A stretch of 20,794 bases of DNA, from the NCBI GenBank assembly GCA_002633005.1, contig NMRA01000161.1:757893-778686 (forward strand), written 5' to 3'. Below are positions 1 through 10,323 of this stretch, one piece after another. The first letter of the stretch is position 1. Each line of letters starts with the position of its first letter. This stretch comes from Phoronis australis (taxonomy: Eukaryota > Phoronida > Phoronidae). The notes below the pieces were generated by a model. That model was not told where the DNA came from and did no database searches. It saw only the letters and a program-made list of their open reading frames with translations. Made by a program: the position numbers and the translations under genes.

Positions 1-421
1 CGTTGGTCCTTCGGTCACGTATGCACTCAGCTGGCTGGCTTTCAGTTCACTTTGTTTTGGTTATGTCTGCACAAGTTAACAGAGAGTTTTGACCCCGACT
101 GACCCAGGTAGCACTGTCGTACTGTAGACTGGAATTCCAGGCGAAATACTATTGTAAACATAACTTTGCTCTGCAGACTGTCACATAGTGCCACCTATTT
201 TGGATAGCGGGAACAAAGCATGGCTCGTCCGTCATGTTGCGCTATCTATTGTTCTTTATTGTAGTTCATTATATGCTCTCTATTTGATTTCTTCGCTCGT
301 CACATGAATGTTACCGTGTTATTCATTATTGTCGCCTTGATCGTCATGATTGTCGTCGTCCTCCCCATTGTCGTCTTTCGATTAATTCCGCCAAGTGTCG
401 CTCCTCCGAGCGCTCTCGTTC
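1..421. other. Upstream non-coding stretch with a GTC-rich tract
   Basis: No coding frame with support is visible. Between about 328 and 377 the sequence is rich in GTC/TCG triplets, a low-complexity tract. A possible splice donor (CCCAG followed by GTAGCA, GT at 108-109) could end a 5' untranslated exon of the secreted-protein gene at 1879, because that gene seems to begin with a splice acceptor at 1863-1864. This is inference only; no core promoter was identified. Confidence 0.3.
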
Positions 422-1783
422 TTAATACTGTAATTACAGTAAAAATTCTTCAGTTTGGTAATCTTTAACTCTCAAGTGTTTTTCTGAGACGTCGATACTT
501 TTGATATTCTTCTTAGTAACGCAAGTGAAATTCTATTATGGTTAGGAATAATATGAGACCGATTTTATGAAAGTAAAATGACTTATTCAATTTCCCTTAT
601 TTAGTGAGGCTAATAGGACAAACTGCAGCTCTAACACAGGCAAGTGTCTGTCTGCAAGTTGCCATATTACTGCATTTTGATGCCAACAACAGTGCGCACT
701 TGTGATTCCGTATTTTCAAGGAATAGATGAGTTTCCATACTATAAGACACAAAAAGTAGGAAGCACAAGCAAATGACAAAATCTTCCACATTTGACTAAA
801 TACCTGAATGGAGACAAAGTTCGCATTAAGCATCCAGGTTTTATGGCAAAAATTATAACATTACCAAAAGTCTACATAAGTGCCATGTTTTCCTTCATTT
901 CAAAATGTGGAGAAGGAGAGTTTTCATCCTGGATGTTGTTATCAAGTTCGTAAGTCCAACATTTGGTCATAAACAATATTTTTTATTATAGATGATCACA
1001 GGCAAATCATTACTATCACATACTAGACAGAAATATTTTTAATTTTAGGGAATTAACTTAAAACGCTAAAACTTCCAGCAGTCGCTTAGGTGAGTACAAG
1101 GAGTAAAGGTAAACCGGAGATGCCTGCTGACTTAATCTCTGTGAAATCAGTCCAATAACCATAGATTATGAAAGAAAAACCTGTTCCTATTAGGAGAATA
1201 ATTTCACAATTTGATCCTCACTGTCTGACACCTCTTTCTAACCACTTATCTGTCTAGAATGTCGATAAATATGGTTTCGAATTGGAGAATATAAGGCGTT
1301 TCAAATGATGCAGAATTTAGACCATCATTGTGAACAAAGAACTCGAGAGGTAACAGGAATCAAAGCCAAACTTTCTACTTGACCTTACAGGAACTGTCGA
1401 GCTGGACTATAAGTTACCTGTTTTCTGGTGTGACACGACACCAGGAGAACTGATTTCAAGGATCACCTGAAGGGGTAAAATTTTCAACAAATTCAGCATT
1501 CAAGAGCCAGTTGCCTTGACAACATGAGGAATATCGCGACTTTAAGCTACATTTTAACCTGTTTAGCTGGTTGCGAAACGAAAATCGAATTATTCTTTTT
1601 ACTTTCATAAAATCAGTCTTGTAATACACCGTGCCATGATAAAATTCTCTTTCCATTACCAACAATATCATCGTGACTGAAGAAAACACTTCATGGTTTA
1701 TTGGGGTTGGCCAACCCTTAAACTGCAAATGAAAATGGGACTTGGGCGTAATGGAAATGTCATCTTATCAGCTACAGCTTTAA
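422..1783. repeat. Long dispersed repeat, copy A (about 1.36 kb)
   Basis: This segment matches 19212-20530 in the same orientation over its whole length. A 60-base sample (1081-1140) differs at 5 positions, so identity is around 92 percent there. Copy A carries about 43 extra bases near 742-795, which accounts for the length difference. Both copies begin at TTAA followed by TACTGTAATTACAG and end in GCTACAGCTTTAA. Read inward, the ends are similar (TTAATACTGTA against TTAAAGCTGTA), which suggests weak terminal inverted repeats and a TTAA target site. A minus-strand open frame of about 90 codons (1456-1728) is shared with the other copy, but the differences within it mostly change amino acids, so it looks neutral. 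The family is unknown: probably a non-autonomous DNA transposon, alternatively an anonymous interspersed repeat. Confidence 0.8.
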
Positions 1784-1862
1784 GTTCCAGACAATATATT
1801 TTTTTATCATTATATTAATGTCCAGTTTGATGATGGTTTTTGTCAGTATCACATTTGATTGC

Positions 1863-1878
1863 AGACATCACAAAGAAG
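1863..1878 (+). other. Probable splice acceptor and 5' UTR before the secreted-protein start
   Basis: TTTGATTGCAG ends at 1864 and is followed by 14 bases and then the first in-frame ATG at 1879 (context AAGAAGATGA, with A at -3). A second in-frame ATG lies at 1885. The acceptor implies that the promoter and a 5' untranslated exon lie farther upstream, beyond repeat copy A. If the acceptor is not used, transcription would have to start inside or just after the repeat. Confidence 0.4.
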
Positions 1879-3481
1879 ATGAAAATGAGGCTAAGCGAGG
1901 TTTGCTTTGTGCTATTTGTGGTCCTGGGGTGTATATCAGCCTACACACTACGAGACCTGTTCCATGCTCTTGAAGACAAAGAGAACGAAAAGAAAAGCCA
2001 AGCAGAAGGTACTTGTAACAAAAGTCTGTGACCCTCCAAGCATTTACCAAGCGTTCCTTGATTGGATTCGACATTATAAATGGCGTACCAGATGCATTGG
2101 AAATTTTGTAATGCTCATCACACTAATAGTAACTTCTATGGTTACTTTGTACTCCCAGTTTTACTCGTACTAGTGTAGAACAGTATTGAAGTAAGGTTAC
2201 GTAGAGTCATATCGACAAGTCTATGTATTTAGCCATATACCTGTAAAACTATAGATTTACAGTTAGTAAATATACAGTATGTACATTTTGAAAGTAGAAA
2301 GCCTGTACAATTTGATTTTCAGTTTTACAACAATCTCCCATTAACTGGGCCACAAATAAAATTAAGCAAAAAAAGAAATGTACATTTGTAATAAATTAAC
2401 GGCAACAAAAACCTAACCAAATCTGGTTTGATATATGTCCAAGAAGATATCTCAAAAAACCTGTTGCAGTTTTCGAAATTATTTCGTTTTCGTTTCATGC
2501 AACTCTAGATTTTTTTCAGAAAATTCATAAAAATCACATCTTTTAATAGATGCTCAAGCAAAACTGAAACACTTGAAAATTCTTTTATAAAACAGTGCGT
2601 GAAGCCAAGTACATGAAGGTTTCCTGTGAATTCAATAGACCATTTCTGAGTTGTGAAATTAGCATTGGATACTTTTCCATGATCCTACAATTAACCTTAA
2701 AAAAATCTTATAACTGAATCCCATCACTAAGCTGCTCGTTTTGAAAACTCGTTTTCGCTAACAGAAATGTAATGATTATGGAAGATGTAACTAACAGTAA
2801 CATGCCTGTACCTTCACACCAAAAGGAATGTTGAATCAATCAATCAAGCAAGCAAATACTTAGAAGTTCAACATAGTAATTGCCTGTACAAGTGCCTGAA
2901 AACTTTCAGCCACTGCTCTTCATTTTGTACTTTCAGCCGAGGTCAAGAAAGACACTATTCCAGAACAATCAAATGTTAGTGGTAAGAATGACAATAGAGA
3001 AAAAGAACTTCTAGAAAAATTGTTGAAGTTACTTGAAGACAGGAAGAAGGCAAAACAAGTTCTGATCAACAACAATGACTTGAAGAAAACTGTGACTGAG
3101 AAAAAGACAGTGACGCAACAGAAAGCGCTTAACAACAGGGACCAGTACTTTTCACCAAGTGGTTTAACCGAGCGAAACTTCGGACCGCAGGGCGTTCCAC
3201 AAGTCCGAAATTTTGGGCCCCAGGGAGGTCCTGACCCTCAGCTGAGGAACTTCGGACCTCAAGGCGTACCCCAACAAGGATCGAATTTACAGCAGAAGCG
3301 AAATTTCGGAATGTATGGGCGTGAGCTGCAGAACCTGAAAAGTAATGCGAACAGGGCATTTGGACCATCTGGCCTGGACTATAATCAAAGATATTTAGAC
3401 GCGTATGACAGAGACTATTTAAGAACTATGATTGATGAAGAAATAGAGAGATTGTTCTTTAGATCTAAGAATCGGCAATAG
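1879..3481 (+). CDS. Secreted repeat-peptide precursor, FGPQG-type (two coding exons)
   Basis: Coding exons are 1879-2008 and 2937-3481. The donor is AGAAG/GTACTT (GT at 2009-2010) and the acceptor TGTACTTTCAG (2936); the phase-1 junction makes an Ala codon. The product is 224 residues. Residues 1-21 form a signal peptide (hydrophobic core CFVLFVVLGCISA, likely cleavage before Tyr22). Residues 22-110 are Lys/Glu-rich, with a helical stretch REKELLEKLLKLLEDRKK at 64-81. Residues 114-190 hold six related units: YFSPSGL, NFGPQGV, NFGPQGG, NFGPQGV, NFGMYGR and AFGPSGL. Five of these directly follow Arg, one of them Lys-Arg. The tail is acidic/basic and ends FFRSKNRQ. Spacing by single Arg or Lys-Arg suggests proteolytic release of NFG-starting peptides, as in neuropeptide precursors. 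NFGMYGR could give an amidated NFGMY. There is no cysteine after the signal peptide. The family is not recognised; a structural secreted protein is the alternative. Poly(A) signals follow within 85 bases. Confidence 0.82.
2009..2936 (+). other. Intron of the secreted-peptide gene
   Basis: This 928-base intron runs from GTACTT to TTTTGTACTTTCAG, with a pyrimidine-rich acceptor. It separates the signal-peptide exon from the exon that carries all the repeat units, the arrangement common in neuropeptide genes. Reading through the donor gives a stop within a few codons, which supports splicing here. No other feature was seen inside. Confidence 0.75.
3146..3376 (+). repeat. Six coding repeats of the FGPxG motif
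   Basis: The units start at residues 114, 124, 135, 148, 166 and 184 of the precursor. The three RNFGPQG copies differ synonymously at every one of their seven codons (for example CCG, CCC and CCT for Pro) yet encode the same residues. Conserved protein with freely changing DNA indicates selection on the peptide rather than recent tandem copying. Confidence 0.85.
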
Positions 3482-3554
3482 AGAGCATTACACAGCTAAG
3501 AATTCCAAGAAATTGAATTAAAATTAACAATCAAAACACAAAAATTATTTTTGT

Positions 3555-3565
3555 AATAAAATAAA
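3555..3565 (+). terminator. Poly(A) signals of the secreted-peptide gene
   Basis: Two overlapping AATAAA hexamers (3555-3560 and 3560-3565) lie 74 bases after the stop codon, in an A/T-rich 3' UTR. They give a compact terminal exon of roughly 650 bases. Confidence 0.7.
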
Positions 3566-4380
3566 GCTAAGTTCTTTCAAGACCATAGCGAATTGGACGC
3601 AGTCCAGTACTTTTGGAATTAATGTATTTTTCTTTACAAGCTTGGCTTTGAGGCATGTTACCATTTTATATGCTTTAGCCAGATCTCAGAGATGTCTGCT
3701 GTCTAACAGATCAAACTAAGAGCAGGCAGCTTTATGTCTAAACCTGACTTTCCGGAGGTCAACTTTATCAGAGGATGCATGAAAAACAGTACAATGTAGA
3801 TAAGTTCAAAGTGATCCATTCAGGATGTGAGGCTTGATCACTGTTTCACACTTTCGCCATAGAAATGTATGAGTGCAGAGGTCAGACGTCAAGGCAATGA
3901 ACTAGACAGATAGTAAGATTCTTTTAACTGAACATTATATAGTGTCAGTTATCGATTATCTTAAAGCAGAAAAGCCCATGTATTAGGTAGACCAATTCTT
4001 ACATTTTACCTAGTGTTGGGTAGTAGTCACTTATAGGGGTCTAGCATTTGAAAAATGGTTTTCTTCTCTGAATTAAGCAGGCACCAAACTGGTTCTCAAA
4101 ATGCAGACTCCTGTAAGTGGCTTGATGCCCACTGTTGTATATTTCTGACTCATGGGCGTGTATTCTCCTCAGAAACCTTTTTGGTGATTCCTAGATTTAA
4201 GACCAATTAATGAGTATTTTTCAGTTATTTTGCAGAAAATAATTCCCTACTAGCCAGTTCTTCAAAGAGCAGCTTTGTGTATTGCAAGCAATCAAAATGT
4301 TATCATGACAGTTGTATGCCAGTGTTGTATAAAACCATGTTACTAGCATAGTAGAATTTTGTGTATTCTAGCTGAAAACG
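3566..4380. other. Intergenic, nothing recognised
   Basis: A/T-rich sequence with stops in all frames at short intervals. No repeat, RNA gene or coding domain was recognised. Confidence 0.5.
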
Positions 4381-4404
4381 TGACAAAATAAAATTTCACT
4401 TGCC
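4381..4404 (+). repeat. Short repeat end shared with 6418-6440 and 6596-6619
   Basis: A 24-base segment beginning TGACAAAATAAAATTTCAC matches the reverse complement of 6596-6619 at 23 of 24 positions, and the direct segment from 6418 at about 20. It looks like the end of a small mobile-element family. No matching partner end was found close to this copy, so it may be a solo or truncated end. Confidence 0.4.
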
Positions 4405-5713
4405 TGTCAAATTGTGCACTGAATAGGTGAAATATTACCATGACATGAAGTTTCAATGCTGTGTCAAATTACAGTTACAATTTTTTCAATTTGGGATACA
4501 ATATGTCGTAAAATTTAAATTTCGTTTGTCAACTTTCTGAACAACTGTAACTAACTTTTTTGGAAATTTCACTTTTTTATAGTTTGATCTGTATGGCATA
4601 TCTTTTGGCGCATATTTGGTGAAATTTGTAGCATAATTATGTGGCGATGTATTTAACTTCTCAAAAATAGAAACATGGATATATTTAGCAAATATTATGT
4701 CCAAGTTGAAGAATTTTTACCAGACTTCAAAGAAATACTGATTTGCCAGTGCTTTAAGGTTACCACCAACCTTATTCACAAAAAATGGCCACAAGTGTCT
4801 AGACAAATACCATATCTTCATTCTCAGGGAACTTCAAATACAAAGTATACACTGCGTGGCGAAAAAAAAATTAAAAGAACCACCTTCGAACTGAACAACC
4901 ACATGCATATTTGTTTACTTATTCGAGGTCAAAGGTTAAAGGGCTTTCAATCAAATCGAATCTCCCGCCAGGTACAGAACAGCTTCGTATACCCTCAGGC
5001 CTTTTATTCACAAAATCGCCATAACATTGAGTCAACGAGCTGTACTTATGGTGCGGGGGAAAACAAAGACACAACATAGTTTTGGTCCTATTAGAGTTGG
5101 GAGTTGTGCGTCTACATGCATATGACCGTTGGCGTTGAGAACGAATGCTATGTTTGCCTGATTCTTCTGTGGTCACCAACAACTTGCGAAAAGAGATAAA
5201 TCCTCACCCTAATTCCTTCATTCAATTAATAAATTGACACTTCAATGTTTCGATCTCATGCTAACGACATGCTTTAACCACCGATTCGATTTTTGTTATC
5301 CATTTCTTACTTGGTTCCGTACCAGTCTCCAAGCACGTGAGGTGTACAGGCTAAGTGTATAACAATGAACTGTGCCCTATTTATATAAAGTAGGCCAAAA
5401 CGTCATAAACAATAGTAAGAATTAGCTGGGAAACGGTACATTTTAATGATAATTAAGTTAATTTTGCACTGCAAAATGAGTAGACAATGCGAGTGAATGT
5501 TGAAATAGCGAGCACATTTAAGGCTTCCATAGGTTATGTGTACCGACAACAAGTTTTCACCGATTAATTAACCGAAGATTTTCACTTGTCCCAGTTTAAT
5601 CGGCTTTTTCTCGGCTTCGGTAAATCGACTTTATTTGAACTTAGGAACACAAGTTCTCGAAAACGGCTCGGCATTTCGCTGAAACTTTCCAAATTTAATA
5701 TTTAGTCATCAGT
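4405..5713. other. Intergenic; one unsupported 134-codon open frame
   Basis: The longest uninterrupted frame in this gap is 4675-5079 (+), 134 codons. It has no recognisable domain, signal peptide or repeat, and an overlapping open frame runs on the other strand (4919-5182), so I do not call it a gene. A nuclear-receptor-like direct repeat lies at 4926-4938. An imperfect hairpin of CCGATT/CTTCGGT words lies around 5560-5630, next to the inverted-repeat element that follows. Confidence 0.45.
4926..4938 (+). promoter_or_regulatory. DR1-type nuclear-receptor half-site pair
   Basis: AGGTCAAAGGTTA matches the DR1 arrangement (two AGGTCA-like half-sites one base apart) with one mismatch. This is the site type bound by HNF4, COUP-TF and RXR receptors. 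A 13-base match can occur by chance, and no promoter is visible nearby. Confidence 0.2.
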
Positions 5714-5883
5714 CTCAAAAACGCTGTTAGGATTTTCCATATAAGTCTACTTTTTACAAAAATAATTACCTTTTGCGAGTTGATTGGTCTACTTTTTACA
5801 AAGAAACTTTGCGTTTTGCGAGTTGATTTGTCATAGAAACCAAACGAAAAGACTAATCAAAAATTCCTAACAGCGTTTTTGAG
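5714..5883. mobile_element. Small inverted-repeat element (MITE-like), 170 bp
   Basis: Perfect 19-base terminal inverted repeats: CTCAAAAACGCTGTTAGGA at 5714-5732 and its reverse complement at 5865-5883. Weaker inverted similarity continues outward (left ACTTTCCAAATTTAATATTTAG, right arm similar), so the whole palindromic unit may span about 5660-5940. No clear target-site duplication was found. The interior holds two tandem units of about 42 bases. There is no coding capacity. Confidence 0.6.
5745..5829 (+). repeat. Two tandem 42-43 bp units inside the MITE
   Basis: Units at 5745-5786 and 5787-5829 both begin GTCTACTTTTTACAAA and end TTTTGCGAGTTGATT, with a diverged middle. This is an internal duplication within the inverted-repeat element. 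Confidence 0.7.
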
Positions 5884-6399
5884 GTAACTGGTGAAGTTTT
5901 CATTTAAAAAAGTTTGATTGACCGAGGGGTTATTTTGCTATGAATGTGCCTCTCTTTAAAAAAGGTTTTTACGTAGATAATAAAGGTACATTAAGACTAA
6001 AAGTATTCTCATATTCCCTAATCTTTTTTATTTCAGAAAATATATACTTTTACAATTTGACAACGCTTAGTTTTTTGATATATGAGTTAGAACAGAGGCC
6101 ACTAAATAAGGTTGGAGATTACCTTAAGAGCAAACTGCTAAGATACCCTTACAAGAAAGAAAAATGTGAGGAGTAACCAATAAACTAAGGTTTGAAAATG
6201 CACATCTTCACCAAGTCCTTCTGGGACATTATATCCTCCGTTGCAATGAAAATTATTCAATGTAACACAAAAATAATTACTAAAATTCATATTTTTCTAT
6301 TTTATCGGCTTACTGTACCACTGCATATGTGAAAATTTTCACCAAATGTTTGATGACATCTACACCAAAAAGACTACATGAATAGAAACCAATCGTTTC
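5884..6399. other. Intergenic, A/T-rich; 78-codon open frame without support
   Basis: A plus-strand frame from ATG at 5940 to 6176 encodes a Lys-, Phe- and Tyr-rich 78-residue sequence with one hydrophobic stretch. Its composition is what translated A/T-rich DNA gives, and no signal peptide, domain or splice context supports it. I leave it uncalled. Confidence 0.4.
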
Positions 6400-6632
6400 T
6401 GGATAAATTATTTTTGTTGACAAAATGAAATTTTACCTGTATGCCAACTTGTGTCCCAAGTGAAGCATTCTTACCCTAATTTCTCAGCAATCTGTGATTA
6501 GCACGATTCTTAGTGAAGGCAGCAGACAACTGCATACAACAGGTGCATGGGTCATACCAGTTTTGGAGGTACGGTAATTCTTCAAGTGTTTAGCCGGCAA
6601 GTGAAATTCTATTTTGTCAAATTTATCCACGT
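6400..6632. mobile_element. Imperfect fold-back element (possible MITE)
   Basis: The left arm near 6400-6441 (GGATAAATT, then TGACAAAATGAAATTTTACC) and the reverse complement of the right arm near 6596-6631 (GGATAAATT, then TGACAAAATAGAATTTCAC) are similar, with an 8-base insertion in the left arm. Weaker similarity continues inward. The arms match the lone segment at 4381-4404, so this may be a small dispersed family. Confidence 0.35.
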
Positions 6633-9600
6633 AAATCAAGATTAAGGAAATATTAGTTGATCACTACCATGGTTTGTACTGTAACTGGTGGTGAATTTCC
6701 AATATTTTCAGCAAAGCAACCAGCCTTTGAAGATTGGAAAAATGGCAATGTTGGCAAATATTTTTGTGGGCAAAGAGAGGAGAATTCCCATACACATAAC
6801 ATACATCAAGTTGTATCCACACTACTCTACCAGGTTGTCATGGTGTTAGTCAGAACTTTGATGTTCCACTAGGGCTCATGTGTATTACATGTATGCAACA
6901 ACACAGCAATCAAAATGCAACTTCAAGCAGTAAATTTGCAGACTTTGCGTACAGACCAAATTTACCCTAAAATGTAGGGAGGGGGTTGAATTTTTCGCAG
7001 TGGACCTTTCACTCACTAAAAAAAATAGGTTTGCACAGCGTACAGAGCTTTCGCCAAATTCTAGCCTCTTTAGTGGACTTTTTTCTCATTTTCTCAGACT
7101 TTTGGTTTCTCTCAGGACCTTTTTGGCCACTTTGCCAAATGGGGTACTCATTCAAGCCCTCACCCGGGTATGCGCATGGGTACTTTTCCTACTTACTTGC
7201 CTCTGAAACACTTTCTAAAATACATGTAGTGAATTGATCACCAATTATCAGAATAATTTAAGTTGTTTAGATGAGGGACAACGCGCTTACTGAAAAGATC
7301 CTGTTAATCAATAGAAAATGTCCTTACTGAACTTAGTTATGTTAATGTATACGTCATTTCTTAACACAAAAACATATCTGCAAAAATGTGTTGATGAATC
7401 TACACTGGACCATGTTTTGCACCAGACGATATTTCTTAACCATTCACAAAATTTTTTAATAATTATTCAGTGCAAGGGTCTGTGAACACGTACCACCATA
7501 CTGCATGTGAAAAGACCTCGAGGCTCGAGGCTTGACTGTGGCTCGAGTATTATTGTCAGCTCAACATGCTACGAAGTCAGTGCAGTTACCATATCCGCAA
7601 AAAACATGCTATACAACTTGCAGTATAAATTCTACGGTCCCTTGAATAAGACATTGTCATTCTTTGGAATAACTGTGCAAAAACACATGTTCCCTTCTTT
7701 CAGAAGCTACTTTCTTCACAGCTCAGAACATGCGACCTTTCATGCTCTGCCATTTTGTCAACAGAACGTATTTAGCCGTAAATAGCCGGAAAGACGAAGT
7801 AAGCAATCCACAAATCACAGAAGTCGTGGCTTTTAGGTTATGCCTGTGACACACATACCGATAGAAGAGGCCTCGCGATTCGCCGATTATCAAGCTATAT
7901 CAAGAATGAAATGAAGCAACTTTTCAGAGTTTGTAGCGCAACTTTTTGGCTAAAATAACGATTTTATAATATTTTTTTTAATTTCTAACTTTAAAATCTT
8001 CCTGGTCTGTTTCGACTACAAATCAGCGTATTTATTGAGAAACAAGCAAATTAGTAATCTCTTTTGAATTTGCGTATTTGTGCCTGGTCGTGCATACTTG
8101 CGTACTGGAGGCTTGATTTCCAGACGAATCCACATTTTTTGCGTACGGTACACAGGTCTGACAGTCATACTGCAGTGGCATCTTTTATGTACACCTGAAA
8201 TATTTGCACACCGTGGCTAAAAGTCGCATTCATCACCATATTGAAAAAACTGTTTGGGTTTGTGGAAGATTTTAGTATTATGGACTAAACACAGCTCATA
8301 GCAAGTCACAGGCAGACGCACAGACAAATCAGACAGTGAGAGTGTGAACATTGTGGATAAGGCACATGGATGAAACAATTCTTTTATCATATCATTCCAA
8401 CAATGAAAATGATGAATACATTTATGATATGAGGAACATTGGCTGGGCTGCAGACAGCCGCTACCAGTTGACTCCATTGTTCTGTACTAAAGCTAATTAT
8501 ACCAGTAATAGACCACATGACAGAACACCATAGAGTTTTAAAATTTGATAACTAACTACAGTTAATTGATTATTATAAAATAATTCCCTAAATAAAAAGA
8601 GGCAATAAACCCACGCGACCCATGAAAAAACAAATGTTGATTTAGGCCACTCTAGTTTGTTATTAAGTCTAGCTCATCTTGTTACCTACTCAGATCAAAT
8701 ATGATTTCACGGCTTTAGAAGAACTGACAGGTAGTTATTGCCTCAGACCAGGCCCACGAGCCTAAGTTTCAGTAAACAGCGAAGGTAATATAGCTAGCAG
8801 TACAATTCCAGGCAATTCAGAGTAACCAATTTCAATTCAAAAAGATAAGAACTCGTTACAAAAGCCTCTCATTTTCAACTATTATGACGAATTCCAAATC
8901 AAGGTGCAAAAATTATATTGCTAGGTGTTCCTGCAATCTTTTTTTTTTGGCATCAGGACTCAAAAGTTTTAAAATTAAATGCAACTACTTTCATCAATGG
9001 GTATCAGAACACAAAAATGGCAACCCATGCCTACTTTTTATCATATTTATTCAAGTAAAAATCATCCTAACTTAACTTTTTATGAAGAATTCAATTTCAA
9101 AGGGAACATAGTTTGAAAACCACCAGTTTTAGACCATAATGTATCAATATATTACAGTAGTGTTTTATTCTCCAGAAGTCAATACTAATGCTGTAATGAC
9201 ATAAGTCCACAAAAAGAACCTCAGATCAGTGTTCCTGTGATCAGGCCTCTTGGCCACAGCCGCTCTTGTACATAAAACACAAGATGCTGCGATACAGTAG
9301 AGCTTCTAATGTTGATGATCGATGCTTTTGACGAGCACAAATGCTCAGTAAAGACTATTTTTAACACTTAAGTCTGAAACTTGATTCCAAAACAGACCAA
9401 TTGCAGGTCACGCTTGGAATAAACTACCTTATAAAGTTGTACTCAAAATCATCATACGTGACTGGTTGAATTCTAAGTCCCAGTCCGAACTCACATTACG
9501 CTCATGGTGTGAGCTCATCAGTCTGCAAGTTGGGGTACCTTTACAACGGATGGACATATTATGGATACGCAGTTTCTTAGATAATATGTTCACGTTTAAG

Positions 9601-10323
9601 CTTTCCATTTGATTTTGAGCAGTGATAAGCACCAAGTAGAATGTTCCTGGGCACTCAGTTAGTCCAACTTCAGCATTTTTACCATTTAATTAACAAACTG
9701 GACACCAGCAACTTAATTGACCTATCCCCATGAAGTGAGTTCAGTGCCTAAGCGAAATGCAGAAAACAGAACATTGCTTTGGAAGACGAAATGTGTACAT
9801 GGTGAAAGATGACTCTAACCCTAAAGCACAAGGACTGACAGTGATTTAAAATGAACATTTTTGACATCAAATAAACACTGCCGTGAACATGAAGCAGCAC
9901 AGTTACAATAACAGTTATCTAGATGGGGGACAATCCGTCATTGTTTGTAAACATCAAAATTCAAGCTGAAATTGAATTATCTTGATTCTGAAGATTGAGA
10001 CATGGGTGATTTTGTCATTCATGATACTTCTCAAATGCTGGAAACTGTGCTTCACATCGACAGAGTTTGAAAATAGACTTGGCAGTTCATAAAATCGTTA
10101 AAAACAGACCGCGACGCATAGATGATTTTATACTTCCCATAGTATACAATGTTGAGATGAATAATGATTTGGCAATGATTGTGCTAGGCTATCTCTCACC
10201 TTTAGCTAAGTCAATAATTTTAAACTGTCCCAAACTGTATTTTTATTGTTCAATAAAATTTTCCCTTATTAATCACTAAATAAACTTCATATTAAATTAT
10301 CAAAACTATTAGTTTATTGTAAC
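6633..10323. other. 3.7 kb intergenic stretch, no supported gene
   Basis: Open frames here are 60-92 codons and none has a recognisable domain. The largest, 7507-7785 (+, 92 codons), has no signal peptide or motif. Small features are a CTCGAGG direct duplication near 7517-7531, poly-T/poly-A runs, and several AATAAA hexamers (for example 8591 and 10250) expected by chance in A/T-rich DNA. No tRNA-like, LINE-like or reverse-transcriptase-like segment was recognised. Confidence 0.45.

Noticed and set aside
340-420. Minus-strand 25-codon Arg/Glu-rich open stretch as a coding exon
   Set aside because: Too short, ends in stops on both sides, and coincides with a low-complexity GTC-rich tract.
1456-1728. 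90-codon minus-strand frame conserved in both long-repeat copies as a gene
   Set aside because: Differences between the copies mainly change amino acids and the C-terminal ends differ, as expected for neutral non-coding DNA. There is no domain.
1840-1878. N-terminal extension of the secreted protein from 1840
   Set aside because: The frame there begins with TTG, not ATG, and includes the probable splice acceptor at 1863-1864. The first in-frame ATG is 1879, which places the signal peptide correctly at the N-terminus.
4675-5079. 134-codon plus-strand open frame
   Set aside because: No domain, signal peptide, repeat or splice context. An overlapping open frame runs on the opposite strand, and the composition is that of random A/T-rich DNA.
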